Origin: Combretum micranthum
Lineage: Eukaryota > Streptophyta > Magnoliopsida > Myrtales > Combretaceae
DNA length: 64,000 nt
Reading direction: 5' to 3'
Assembly: GCA_024138025.1 (NCBI GenBank)
Contig: JAMXBD010000427.1
Location: forward strand, 62,001-126,000
Numbering within the stretch: the stretch's first letter is position 1; the number at the start of each line of letters is the position of its first letter. Positions 1-12,050 of the stretch are shown in pieces. Both the position numbers and the translations under genes were made by a program. A model generated the notes under the pieces. It saw nothing but the letters and a program-made list of their open reading frames with translations, made no database searches and was not told the DNA's origin.

Positions 1-919
1 ATGATGAGCGTGTGTAATGTATGGTCATTTTAAAATTGATTAAAAATTTTTTACTGAACAAAATAATATGATCATGCGTTGCACGAATTGCATTATTGCA
101 TATAAAGTGGTGTGACAACCTGCTACATATTAATATTTCGGATCTCTGTTTTCGCTTGGTTGTTCTAATGTGTTAGTTCTTCCAAGGTTTCTTTGGTCTG
201 GCGGTCCTATGAGGAACTAAAAGGCACCGAAGAACGTCGCCCGTAGAATCGCTTTGAAACGATTAATACTTAGGGAGTTTCTAAGGGGATTGCAGGAGAT
301 GGTCTGTTCAATCAACTATATTCAAAATGATAACCTAAAAACAAGAAATCGTTGATTCTCCTGTGTACTTAGTCTCTCCTGGGCAGGTGGGTCATTGAGT
401 ACTGGTTCTTCAACCCATTAAAAAGACGGCGTAAATCTTTTTCCTGTTTGGATTCTAGATCATCCAAACTTGTATATGTGCATATGGTTGAGTGCTTGCA
501 TTGCATATGATTGCTAATAACTTGTGTGATATATGATATGTCTGGTTATTCACTGAGCTGTGGTTTCGCTCATACGCCAACAGTCTTTTCAGGTTTACTT
601 TACGACCCTGGTTAGTTACCTCCAAGAGTATGGTTCCGGTAAGGGCTTAGAAGCTGAAGGTCTACAGTTATAGTTTGGTTTAATGGTTATGTACTAATCG
701 AATAGATTATTTAGTTGTGCACTTCAAAAGAACTATATGGTTTGTAATAGTTTTGTAATGTTTATTCACTAAATTATTTCTTCCATATATTTGTTATTTC
801 TTATCAAGCAGCTAAAAAGATCTTGTTGATTTGAAAACCTGTCATACTCTGAAGATAAACTAGTAATAGTAATCAAGTGGGACTTGTTTACTGCTACTAG
901 GGTACCCTCGGGGCGTGAC
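1..919 (+). mobile_element. 3' part of a long LTR (Tekay-like chromovirus)
   Basis: The segment ends with GGGTACCCTCGGGGCGTGACA, matching the 3' ends of the long LTRs ending at 17860, 21808 and 37410. Upstream, the block around 550-600 (a 'cactgagct...cgctcatacgcc' stretch followed by a TTTTCAG) has the same order as the 'cactaagctagtt...cttacgcccc...GCAG' blocks of the other copies. The 5' part lies outside the window, so it cannot be told whether this is a solo LTR. Assignment to the Tekay/Del lineage is inferred from the TGTAAACCC...GTGACA termini and the tRNA-Met PBS of a sister copy. Confidence 0.6.
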
Positions 920-1083
920 ACATGCTTAATGGAATTGAAAAACAACAATTAAAAAATAATAGTACAATTTTATGGAAATTTTGTAAATTAATTAATCAAA
1001 CCAAGCACAAATTCCCATGATTTGAATAAAGTAAAAATTACTTATCAAATGAGCATAAAGCCATAACATTGCTAATAGTAAAT

Positions 1084-1376
1084 CTAATTGGTTAAATTAT
1101 ACCGAAAGATCACAATGTTTAGGGATAAGTTTATTTGAGGTCATAATATTTAAAGAAGTAGATCGATTGAGGTCACATTATAACATCTCAATAGGAGAAA
1201 AATTTATTAAAACTAAGAAAATCCACCGTATTATGACAAGTATCAATGGTAACATCAATTGACCTACTTCTCTAAATGTTATGATCTCAAATAAACTACT
1301 TAAAATATTATAACTTCAAATAAACTTACCATCAAACGTTATGTCCTTTCGGTGTGATTTATCCAAACCCAATTAG
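1084..1376. mobile_element. Foldback MITE with ~100-bp inverted arms
   Basis: The left arm (about 1084-1185) and the reverse complement of the right arm (about 1255-1376) align over roughly 100 bp with scattered mismatches. Both start with CTAATTGG followed by an A/T-rich stretch and a shared ACCGAAAG. The ~70-bp loop has no coding potential. This is the structure of a short non-autonomous foldback DNA element. The superfamily cannot be assigned, and the target duplication is unclear because the palindrome reaches the ends. Confidence 0.55.
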
Positions 1377-3417
1377 TTGGTTCAAATATTGGCAATGTCT
1401 ATGGTTTTTTTTATTGTAACATAAAGTGTATAGGTTCAAGTAAGAGGTCACCTAACACCCTACTACAACTTTGAAGGACTTATACAAAGGATTGGTTCAA
1501 AACTATGGATACTAAGCATTATGTATTATGCCAATTTGAAAGAAAATTACATAATTGATAACCTAGTGAGGGATTGCTAAATAGTTTCCATTTATGTAAA
1601 TGGAGTAAAAAGGTATAAAAGAAGGCTTGGAAATATTGGTAATTAATTAAAATATAAAATTATCCATAGTGTAAAACATCTTGAAATCGTTCAACCACTA
1701 TGAGTAATGATACAAACAAATTGAAGCTAAGTAAGGGAGAGAAAACCCAAGCATCGACTAGTTAAATCACTTTGTGAAGTTGTCCAGGTGTATTAATGTT
1801 TAGACCAACATGGTTCTTACTTGGACAATTCATCTAAAAAACTTTTTGAATCAATGGGATACATGCTCAATGTTATTTATGCCCAATGGTTGAACTAATG
1901 TAACGTTTCATTTTAATAATTTGGTTTAAAGGATGATTTAGATGAGTTGGTAACTAATTTGAATGCAATATAATGATCAACATTAAGGTGTTTTCAATAA
2001 TTAGAAATTTGAAAGAGCTATAACTTGTTATAATTGATAAGAATGGTGTCTAACTATAGATAATTGTGTTTTAAAGAAATTTTAGCATTAATGTCCCAAA
2101 ACTTTCCAACACTTGTATCTCTTTAAATCACCAACAAACATTTAGAAAACATTTCAAATTTAAGCAAAAAGAACATGTGAATTTAATTAAGAACAAAAAA
2201 AAAAAATTGATACTTTTATTCTTTATAATCACTTCACTGTATGAAGGAAGAAGCATGATACCCTTAGAAAGCTCCATGTAAGACTCATAAAACTCTTAAA
2301 TGATAGTATTTTTATGTGCCTCTATGTTATCTATTTTTATAGACTTATCTAACAAAATGTATTATGTTTTGCATGAAAAGTTAGCAAAATTTGGGGTTAA
2401 GAAAGAGTTAAAGATACCCTTACAATTTAAAAAAGAAAAGAAAATATAAAAAAAAAAAATCCTCGTTCATAGCAATAAAGGTTTAATTAAATCATAATTA
2501 ATAACCTTAATAATAAATTTGATGATTTTTCGCACGAGTGAGAAGTTAGGAATCAAAAGATCAAAATAATCCTATTAGATCAACCTAATTTGAATTTAGC
2601 TTACCACTTTTTCATGTGGTCAGCCTTATTAGGAAATATCCAACTCTACTTTACTCTTCATTAAGAATATAAAATATATGAACTTATCCCATCAATAAAA
2701 TTTCAACATATTAGAACTTGAAAATAGTTAAAATAACAAATTAAGTTTGATTAAGATTTAATTTCATTAGTAACATCTATCATATTATGAGGTAATCACT
2801 AGAAGATTTGCTTAGAGTACTTCTACTTTTAAATGGGAAAAAGAGGTGAGTTTCATTACTATTATTTGTATGGTTGTCAATGTAAGATTAAATTAATGGA
2901 CTTGAAATGAATTTGACAATTATTTAACCTTGTTGTATGTCCTTGCACCAAATGCTGAGAGTATCAGATGACTATAACTAGTGGTGATAAGCTATGACAT
3001 TAGTGTCCTACAAGGGCAGCAATCCGGAATGACGTGATCATAAAAATTGGGTGTTATGTTAATCATACATGCAGTTAAGCAAGTTGTTGATGAGTTAATT
3101 TGTTGGAAGAAAACCATAATTGGATTGTCTTAATGGCATAAGAAGTTCTTACATATGATGACAATGGACCAACTCTATCAATGGCTAATATCAGTGATGA
3201 TTTTGAGATGAAACGATTAGCTATTTTGGGGTGATGAGATCTATGGACCATCACCATGGTTCGATTTGTAAATTTATATACATTTGCTTGGGAGTCTGAA
3301 TTACCCCAATTCTCATTTAATAACATTATCAAATTCTTGTTTGCTACTTTAGTTTTAAGTATTTTTGTGGCTTTTGATACATTGCATTGTTAAATGTTTT
3401 CTCCATCCTATTTGGGA
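1377..3417. other. AT-rich stretch without recognisable gene
   Basis: Only short ORFs with no family resemblance are present. There is no TE protein motif, no LTR end and no exon-like pattern. It includes poly-A stretches near 2200 and 2448. Confidence 0.5.
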
Positions 3418-3422
3418 CTTTC

Positions 3423-4040
3423 TGACGCAGCGGAGGCTCTAATACCAACTGACGCAGTGGAATAAAAGGGAAAGAATCGCAAGACGTTGATTCGCGCACG
3501 AATACCCGGCTTGTGATCTTCAAATATCTATTGATTCTAAGAATACCTAGATATTTGGCATCAAAAAGTCGAAATCTACACAAGATTACGAGTTTTGGGA
3601 TAAAGAGAGAACACTCTCACAAAAGTTTCATTCAAAAAAACATATTCTGTCTCATATGCCATAAGACTTACATATATATGGGCAAGCTTGAAAGTTGCCA
3701 TAATCGAAAAAGGACTAAAACCTATTAAATAATATTAAATAGCATTTAAAAGGAAAAACTAAAACTGACATCCTATTAAAAGACATTAAATCCTATGAAA
3801 CTGACATCCTATTAAAAGACATTAAATCATATTAAAAATCCTACTAAATGATACTAAAAATTATTCTTTAGAAATATTAAATGGTATTCTAAAGGCATTG
3901 ACCACGTTATTAATTATGAATTTGAGAAACCCAAAAGACATGTAAAGTACGCCGCTCCAACATTGGCAGTGTAGAACTAAAGGCCGATGGCATATGTTGT
4001 TGACATAGGATTTTTCGTCTCTTCATCCTATGCTGCATCA
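3423..4040 (-). repeat. 3' LTR of the 2.07 kb element
   Basis: It is 618 bp long and nearly identical to 4913-5493. It is longer by an internal 36-bp tandem duplication near 3790 (block around CTGACATCCTATTAAAAGAC) and by one A. Read on the minus strand it starts TGATGCAGC and ends GCTGCGTCA. It contains an internal PBS-like site at 3435-3447. Confidence 0.9.
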
Positions 4041-4211
4041 TCCTCTCCAGGCTGGACAAAATTCGACCTCGAATTTTAATCATGTTATGTAGTAAGTCCT
4101 CAACTTGTCTCATCGACTCTTCATGTTTTGTAGGGCTCATTTGATGACGATGACGATGACGATTTGGAAGGGTTGCACTTAGTTTAAGATCAATTTGGTG
4201 TTGAATGTCTC

Positions 4212-4877
4212 TTAATGGGGTAACCCATCTAGCAACTCTTCAAAAAACACATCTTTGAACTTCTTTACAACCATAGTTGCAAACTCAGGTATTGCTACCT
4301 CCTCAGTAACCTCATTGCCTACAATAGGCTGAAAATTTTCAACTTTTTCCAAAAATTCTTTCTCCTCATAATCATCATAAAAAATAGGGTTTCCATCTCC
4401 CTCAGCCTTAAACACATCATCATATTTTGTGAAAATCTCTTGTTCATCATTCTCAGTGTCAAAGATAGGTCCTCCATCACCCATAGCTTTAAACATAGGT
4501 TCTTCATCCTCATAAGTGTCAAAAATAGGCTCTCCATCACAGTAGTCCCCACCAACAAAAGAGAAATCATCATCAAATTCCAGGATATTTGCGTTCATTC
4601 CTACTTCCTTACAACTACTATCTTCCTTAACAAAAGAGGAGTAATCATCTGATTCCTCATAACCTACATCATGTATCAAATCAGAATTAGGCACTAGATC
4701 AGGATTAAGGTTTCTACCTTTATTCTGATTCACCAAAAGTGCCTCCATCCTTTCTGTGACCTGATCCACCATAACACTCAACCACCAATCGATTTTCTGC
4801 TCGATCTGTCGACCTAGATCATCATGACCATAGATTTCATCCACACGTTGCTGGTTAACCTGTTTGTGAGGCGCCAT
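4212..4877 (-). CDS. Residual gag/linker ORF of the non-autonomous element (221 aa)
   Basis: The ORF starts 20 bp inside the PBS with MAPHKQVNQQRVDEIYG, a gag-like amino end. Residues ~60-190 are very acidic and contain a degenerate repeat around PIFDT/PMFKA/PIFD/PIFYDD spaced about 20-25 residues apart. The end (FKDVFFEELLDGLPH) matches the linker that precedes reverse transcriptase in Ty3/gypsy polyproteins. Just downstream, in another frame, further linker codons are followed directly by the polyprotein C-terminal tail (NSRSNFVQPGEDDAA), whose stop lies about 13 bp inside the 3' LTR. Protease, RT, RNase H and integrase are therefore missing. The ORF is open, but whether it is translated is unknown. 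Confidence 0.6.
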   Translation of the reverse strand: MAPHKQVNQQRVDEIYGHDDLGRQIEQKIDWWLSVMVDQVTERMEALLVNQNKGRNLNPDLVPNSDLIHDVGYEESDDYSSFVKEDSSCKEVGMNANILEFDDDFSFVGGDYCDGEPIFDTYEDEEPMFKAMGDGGPIFDTENDEQEIFTKYDDVFKAEGDGNPIFYDDYEEKEFLEKVENFQPIVGNEVTEEVAIPEFATMVVKKFKDVFFEELLDGLPH

Positions 4878-4897
4878 GATATTCCAAGAGCGAACGC

Positions 4898-4910
4898 GGC
4901 TCTGATACCA
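4898..4910 (-). promoter_or_regulatory. tRNA-Met primer-binding site
   Basis: The reverse complement reads TGGTATCAGAGCC, the standard plant initiator tRNA-Met PBS, two bases from the LTR end at 4913. Confidence 0.9.
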
Positions 4911-4912
4911 AC

Positions 4913-5493
4913 TGACGCAGCGGAGGCTCTAATACCAACTGACGCAGTGGAATAAAAGGGAAAGAATCGCAAGACGTTGATTCGCGCACGAATACCCGGC
5001 TTGTGATCTTCAAATATCTATTGATTCTAAGAATACCTAGATATTTGGCATCAAAAGTCGAAATCTACACAAGATTACGAGTTTTGGGATAAAGAGAGAA
5101 CACTTTCACAAAAGTTTCATTCAAAAAAACATATTCTGTCTCATATGCCATAAGGCTTACATATATATGGGCAAGCTTGAAAGTTGCCATAATCGAAAAA
5201 GGACTAAAACCTATTAAATAATATTAAATAGCATTTAAAAGGAAAAACTAAAACTGACATCCTATTAAAAGACATTAAATCATATTAAAAATCCTACTAA
5301 ATGATACTAAAAATTATTCTTTAGAAATATTAAATGATATTCTAAAGGCATTGACCACGTTATTAATTATGAATTTGAGAAACCCAAAAGACATGTAAAG
5401 TACGCCGCTCCAACATTGGCAGTGTAGAACTAAAGACCGATGGCATATATTGTTGACATAGGATTTTTCGTCTCTTCATCCTATGCTGCATCA
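4913..5493 (-). repeat. 5' LTR of the 2.07 kb element
   Basis: It is 581 bp long and lies directly upstream (minus strand) of the PBS at 4898-4910. It also carries the internal PBS-like copy (4925-4937) found at the equivalent place in the 3' LTR. The terminal TG and CA dinucleotides are intact. Confidence 0.9.
4925..4937 (-). promoter_or_regulatory. Second PBS-like site inside the 5' LTR
   Basis: The reverse complement reads TGGTATTAGAGCC, one base from the true PBS, and is followed on the plus strand by another copy of ACTGACGCAG, the LTR-end motif. The same arrangement lies at 3435-3447 in the 3' LTR, so the duplication is part of the LTR itself. Confidence 0.75.
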
Positions 5494-5498
5494 CTTTC

Positions 5499-6827
5499 TC
5501 TTTCAAGATAATTGAATAATTGGACTTGTATTTCAAGGACGTAAGAGCAAGTCTTGCATGCTTATGGTGAACTGTGAGTATGCACGATTTGGCATGCCTT
5601 TGGATTTGGGTATTAAATGTGGCAATGATCAAAAGAACTCTTTCTGGCCACATTCAAATCTTGCTATCAAATTTTCTATCCATGTCCACAAAGTATAAAG
5701 GGATGCTAATCTGTATTTTTTTTTTTAATTGTCATATATTGATTCATTTTATATTTTAAAATTTTTATTTATATCATATTTTAAATTTCATGAAACAACT
5801 TGGTGTTGCATGGTCAACGAGTTTGCTCATCATAAAGGTTGAAACGATAAGCTTTCATTGATGTAGGCTAAGGGCAAGTTTTTTCGCCGCTGAAGCTTTC
5901 CCCAACCAAAAATAACGCGTCGCCATTGAGTTTCTATCGCCAAACATGTTCACACTTTGCAGTGAATTTCGTAATTAGATCCATAATTTTCAAAATGCAC
6001 TTGATAGCCATACTCTTTGTATATGCCCGGCCACTAAAAACATTCCAAAAATACAATGTATTATGTGCTTTTGAGCCTGCCATGAGCGGCAGTACTCCAC
6101 TACTTTGTTTAGGACTTCAAGAGATATCGTCTTAGGTCTACCAAATGTAGTTGGCCAAAAACCAAAGAGCACACTCGCCGCATTTGGTTTACCATTGTAA
6201 TCGTGCAAATTTTTGAATTGGGACTAACCCTAGATCTTTCGCGGCACTGGAAATAAATGGGTATGGGAATTACTTGAATAATAAATAAAACCTTGTCAAT
6301 TAGTAATGAACATTTTCTTTTTCAAGTGACGTCCGTGATGCCAGTAAGCAAAGTATGTGTTAATCGGCTAGTGTAAGTGGTTTGTTTGGTTTTTGGTTTT
6401 TGGTTTTCTAAGATACAACCGTTATCAAGCGTTTTCGTCCTTTGTGATGGCTGTATAGTGGGATAAAAATTGATGTGAAATCCACTAATGCTGAAACAAT
6501 TTTGAGCTATGCATGTCCTTCTCTCTAGTCCACTTTTTATGTGTATAGTGACTATATATGTCATGTGACATTGTTTACTGACCAGAAATCCATCGAATAC
6601 TAGCCCCGTTCCAATCAGCACTGTTATAAAACAACCCATTTAGTCAACTCAATTATTAACTTGTTTTAGGACAGAAAGTTTACGAGTTCAGCCGACTTGG
6701 GGTTTTTTAAACCTTTTATTCATTAATAAAGTGTCTGCCTAATTTATTAGTGCTAATCTGAACCGTATGATTAAGGAGTTTTTAACGTCCGTACTTATTT
6801 GATAATTAAAACGGAAAGATACAATAA

Positions 6828-6863
<36 letters not shown>

Positions 6864-8339
6864 ACACATTGGGATTCCAAGATGCCAATTGTGATGTCGT
6901 GAGTCACAACCGAATTTTAAATTCCAAGGCACCCCCAAAGGTTGTCATGCTATCTGACTCCACATGCTTAATAAAAACTAATTGGAATTCCACCTAGGAA
7001 TTACATTATCATGGCTCAACTTCAAGTAAAAGTCATAGTCTCCACTTGCTTAATAAACTACTTTTTGTTCCTTAATCATTAATTATTTTAGGCCGGTCCA
7101 AAAAAAAATTATTATTATTATTGAGGCACCTTTTTATCAGAAAAAAATGATAATTTTCCAAAAAAAAAAAACATATTGAATATTGTGAAAAAGGCATAAT
7201 CAATTAAATGTCAACCAAATGGCACCGACGTATAAACATATGCAATTGCAAATACAACGTTGCCATTTTTGTTTGGATCTTTATGCTACAATTTTTTCGG
7301 ACCATTTTGTTGTGAATTAAACAACCATGACATGATTCTCATTCTTGATCTGAACATTTATGCTTCGACTATCATGATCGGAAGAATATGGCAAACATTC
7401 TCTGAAAATGACAGATAGTGAAGATCTTATCAAGGTAATTATTTTATATTGTATTTATTGAGACTTTTGTGATGGCAAAGCGCCAGAAAGTGTGCTCAAA
7501 ATGAGAAGAATTAAATTCTAATTGGAAGAGGACAAGGGGAAGGAGCCAAAGAAAGTATATGCTTTTCCCTGCTTTTTTACTTTCTTGAGATTGTCAGGGA
7601 AAGGAATCCAGAATTAGGGACCATGTCTTCTTGCTTCCCATGCCGATATGCGGATTAGTCTGGTCAAGTACTTTGCAGCATCATTAGTTTTCCCCTCCCC
7701 TCTTCAATCAGTATCGCAAGGTTTCAGTATCCAAGCTTGCTCTAGGAGTGGAACAATATATATATGAGAACAGCACTCTTGATTATCTTCCAATTTCATG
7801 ATAATAATAATAATAAGGAAGAAATTGTATAAGATATATATAGATATGTTAGCTTGTTTGAAAGACCTTTATGCTTGCTTGTAATGTAATATCGAGAGCA
7901 CTCAATAGAGATTTATAATAAGTTTAATCAATAAAGCACATTTGTCATCTATTAGCTGTAATCTATGTGGTATTTATAATGAAGTCCTATACAATCGATA
8001 TATGACATCAGTGTTCAAGTGTTATTGTGTTATTGGTAAGAGTTTTCTAATGTTACGTAAATTTAGAAGTGCCACGATAAGTAAATACCTAGAGGATAAT
8101 ATCGTTGATATTGTAGAGTGGGTGAGCACAAAACTTTAAAAATTTATAAAATGCTAAAGGTCTCAATTAGCTTTGATTACAGCTCTCTTAAGCAAGCGCA
8201 CCTACCGAATTAGTATAAATATTTGGGTCATATTCCAAGGGATCATTAGCACTTACTTATACACTCTTGTCTATGATCTAACCTAGAAAATTCACAAATT
8301 TGATATGAACATGATATTCACAAGGTAACTAACTATGTG
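5499..8339. other. Gene-poor region with a 31-base poly-A run
   Basis: No TE protein, LTR terminus or exon series was recognised. A pure A run lies at 6832-6862. A stretch at 8185-8255 (a GCAAGCGCACCTACCGAATT block followed by TCCAAGGGATCATT) resembles wording often seen near Athila-type repeats, but I cannot place its ends. Confidence 0.45.
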
Positions 8340-11042
8340 AACAACTTCAATAGAGGAGCTAGAAGGATGGACTCATATCCGAGCTCATACAATCCAGGCA
8401 TGAGATACCAACAAAATTTCCACTATCTTGATAGGAGCATTTCTAGAGTTCAACCTAGATTTCCTCAAGGAAATTTCATGCAAAGAGGAAGGGAGTAGAG
8501 CAATAGTGAATCTGAGAGAGTAAAAAGGCTCGAGCAAGAAGTCGCAGAATTGAAGACCATGATTCAAAATTTGTCAAAGCAAGCTGATTTCTCTGCTAAG
8601 TCCTTGAGTAGTCGATCTCAAGGTGCTTTGCCCAACAACACTAAGAAAGATCCCAAGGAAGAAGTGAAGGCAATCACTTTGAAAAGTGGAACGGAGTTTG
8701 AAGGACCTAATAGAGGTGAGTTGAAAGTAGAAAAGAAAGAGAAGGAGTGAGTCATAAAGAAAGACAAATGGAAACATAAGGTTAAGGAATCCAAAAAGAA
8801 GAAGGAAGTGAAGCCTTATGTTCTACCTATTCCATTTCCACAAAGAGTGAAGTAGTAATAGATGGACCACCAATTTTCATAGTTTATGGATCTGTTTTAA
8901 AAGCTCCAGATCAATATCCCATTTATAAAGGTGATAGAGCAAATCTCCTCTGATGCAAAGTTCATAAAAGAGTTTGTTACAGAGAAGAGGAAGATAACAG
9001 ACCATCGCACTATAATGGTGAAAGAAGGATGTGAGGCTATTCTCCAAAATAGTGTGCTTCCTAAATTGAAAGACCCCAGTAGTTTTAATATACCTTGCAT
9101 AATTAGAGATTCCTACTTTGATAAAGCCCTGTGTGATTTAGGGCAAGTGTCAATCTTATACCTTAAACTATCTTCAAAAAATTGAGGATAGGAGAGTGTA
9201 AGCTGACCTTCATTTCTTTGCAACTGGCATAGTGGAAGATGTTTTAGTGAAAGTGGATAAATTTGTTTTTCCAGTTGATTTGATTGTGTTGGATATGGAG
9301 GAAGACTGAGAAATACCCTTGATTTTGGGTCGACCTTTTCTAGCTACTGGGAAGGTCATGATTGATGTGGAAGGAGGTAAAATGACATTTCAAGATTTAG
9401 ATGAGCAGGTCACCCTCAGTGTTTTCCAAGCTCTAAAATATCCAGGAGTTTGTGACACCTATTATCATATAGACATAGTCGACCAAATGGTTGATGAGTT
9501 CAAAAGAAGGTAATATAAGCTAAGTGGGTATGAGAAGCTGATGTTGGAATGGATAGACGATAAAGAGGATGAGCTGGATGGCATACCTAACATTGATATT
9601 GATGATAAGCTAGATGACTAAGGTTACGAAGAGATAAAAAATGAGGAAGATAGTGATTTTGAGGAGGTTTTCAACTTAAATATGGAAGAAGCTCAATTTG
9701 AAGAAGAAACAGACCATGAGACATTGAGTGAGAGTGTAGCAGGGCTATGGTTAAGGTCACAACCCTTTAAGGAGTTGGAGGAGATTAACTCAGGTAAGAT
9801 GGTTCCATCTATTCAAGAACTACCTCAGCTCGAGCTTGAGCAATTACCACCTCACCTCAAATATGCATTCTTAGGTGAGAATGAGACAGTTCCAATTATT
9901 GTAGCTATCGAGCTGACGCTAAAATAAGAATATCGATTTATGGGAATATTAAAGGAGCATAAAGAAGCTATTAGATGGCCCATTGCAGACATAAAGGGCA
10001 TACATCCTTCAGTTTATACTCATCGGATTCTCATGGAAGTTAGGTATAAGCCAAAGGTTTAGCCACAGAGGAGACTCAACCCCACTCTAGAGGAAGTTAT
10101 GAAGAAGGAGGCAATAAAGCTCCTAGATGTTGAGATTATATATGCTATCTCCGATAGCCAGTAGGTTAGCCTAGTTCAAGCAATGCCTAAGAAAGGTGGT
10201 ATGACAATGGTGAAGAATGAGAGAAATGAGATCATACCGACCTGAACTGTGACTAGATGGAAGATGTGTATCAATTATAAGAAGTTGAATGATGCCACGA
10301 GAAAATATCACATCCCTTTATCCTTCATAGACTAGATGTTGGAGAGATTAGCATGTCATGAGTTCTATTGCTTTCTTGATGGGTACTCGGGCTACAATCA
10401 GATACACATAGCCTTGGAAGATCAAAAGAAGACCACCTTCACCTATCCATACGGTACATTTGCATTCAGACACATACCATTTGGCTTATGTAATGCCCCT
10501 GCCACATTTCAAAGATGTATGATGGCGATCTTCTTGGATATGATAGAGAAATGCATTGGGGTCATCATGGATGAATTTTCTGTATTTTATTCTTCTTTTG
10601 AGAGTTGTCTAGAGAATTTATCATCTGTGTTGAAAAGGTGTGCAAGGACACTCGCCTATTATTGAATTGGGAGATGTGTCACTTCAAGGTGCAAGAAGGA
10701 ACTGTGCTCGGCCATGAGATCTCAAGCAAAGGAATTAAGGTAGATAAGGCTACAATTGAAGTGATAGCAAAGCTACCTCTACTAGTAAATGTGAAAGGAG
10801 TTAGAAGTTTCCTTAAACATGCAGGATTCTACAAGAGGTTCATTCGGGGCTTCTTCGAGGTATCCCGACCTCTTTATACTTTGTTGGAAAAAAGTTGCCT
10901 CATTTGTGTTTCATGAGTCGTGTTTGAAAGCTTTTGAGCTGATAAAAAAGAAGTTAACCTTGGCACCAATGATAGTAGCCCCTGATTGGAGTTTACCATT
11001 TGAGCTTATGTGTGATGCAAGTGATCTAGCAATTGGAGCAGT
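8340..11042 (+). pseudogene. Athila-like Ty3/gypsy gag-pol relic, 5' part
   Basis: In order on the plus strand: the gag C-terminal region (8340-8750, with PKEEVKAITLKSG near its end); the aspartic protease region (8930-9520, with CDLGQ at the active site and ILGRPFLATGKV); the linker (9680-10250, with ADIKGI and PKKGGM); reverse transcriptase (10250-10660, with FLDGYSGYNQI and FGLCNAPATFQRCM); and the start of RNase H (to 11042, FELMCDASDLAIGA). This order and wording match the Athila lineage. Several in-frame stops and frameshifts break it, and the RT catalytic pair is altered (IMDEF where a DD is expected). The copy is dead. It stops at 11042 because a solo LTR inserted there, and the frame resumes at 17861. 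Neither Athila LTR is recognisable. Confidence 0.85.
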
Positions 11043-12042
11043 TGTAAACCCTCGAATTTTTCGTAACTCTTAAAAATGTAATCTATAATTAAAATATCGA
11101 ATCGAAACCCTAAAAACCGATCCAAGTTAAAACCAAACCCTATACAATATCAAATACTAAATTTCATGGCCTCAAGAAAAGGAAAACCTTTAAAAACAAA
11201 AGAAAATTCAATAATCGTTCAACTCAAAAACCCGAACGTGAGACAATTCATCTATCCGGTCCCTAACACATAAATCGAGACGAAATACCTAAATAATATT
11301 CAATGGCAAAATTATAGAACCTTAAGTCTTTTGGTTAATTTTAGAATTAAAAAATCTAAATTAATACTGAAAATCAAACTAAGTCATCACACAACCCTAG
11401 ACTCGATCAAACAATCCCAGTAATTGAAACATATTAAATAAATCACAAAAATAAATCTTAAAGCTGTAATTATACTCTTGTGAATAAATCTTAAAGCCGT
11501 AATTAAAACCAGATCCCTAAAAGTCAACTAGGCCAACAATAAGCCCAAGTGAGATTAGATCCGGCAATCTCGCGTTCTTAACCCTTAAACAATAAAGTTG
11601 AGATAATTATGGATTAAAGTCCATAATAATATAGGGAAGCTTAAAAATATTAGATTTGTCAAAATTTAGTTCATTTCGGATCCAAACGAGATCAGATATA
11701 GAAAACTATGCCCCGGTACACGAATGGGAAAAATATTCCAATAATACCGTTAGACTTGTAATAATATGAGGATACTAAAAATATCATATTTAGAATTTTT
11801 CAAAATCTAAAAATATCTAATATATCCCATTTACGTTTATTTTTATTATTAGCGGTATTTTATTTGTCTAATCTACTATTCATTGTACTATTTCTACTTT
11901 TCCTTACAACCTATATACCTATTTGTTATAATTTTCTTTTTCCATAAAAATTATACACCACATATTATTAAACTCATTTTCTTTATGCCATCAATTTTCT
12001 TTTTTTTTATTTAATTATCTACAATTTTCCTCCAACTTTTCC

Positions 12043-12050
12043 TATAAATA
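12043..12050 (+). promoter_or_regulatory. LTR TATA box (first, truncated LTR copy)
   Basis: TATAAATA sits after a C/T-rich stretch and is followed by a CTCCCTCC leader. The same layout recurs at 13377 and 33693. Confidence 0.5.

Larger units (their letters stand above)
3423..5493 (-). mobile_element. Complete 2.07 kb non-autonomous LTR retrotransposon
   Basis: Two direct LTRs (3423-4040 and 4913-5493) are flanked by identical 5-bp target duplications CTTTC (3418-3422 and 5494-5498). Read on the minus strand, the order is 5' LTR, tRNA-Met PBS (4898-4910), one ORF (4877-4212), a short polyprotein C-terminal remnant, a purine-rich tract ending GGAGAGGA, and the 3' LTR beginning TGATGCAGC. The LTRs differ by one 36-bp duplication, one single-base indel and only a handful of substitutions, so insertion was recent. 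No RT, RNase H or integrase is present, so mobility would have needed enzymes supplied in trans. Confidence 0.9.

Noticed and set aside
3075..3332. 85-codon minus-strand ORF
   Set aside because: No family resemblance, AT-driven composition and no supporting context.
5990..6208. Minus-strand ORF with a phrase (ISLEVLNKVVEYCR) vaguely like SKP1
   Set aside because: Only about 15 residues resemble the family. Neighbouring sequence has stops and no further SKP1 motif.
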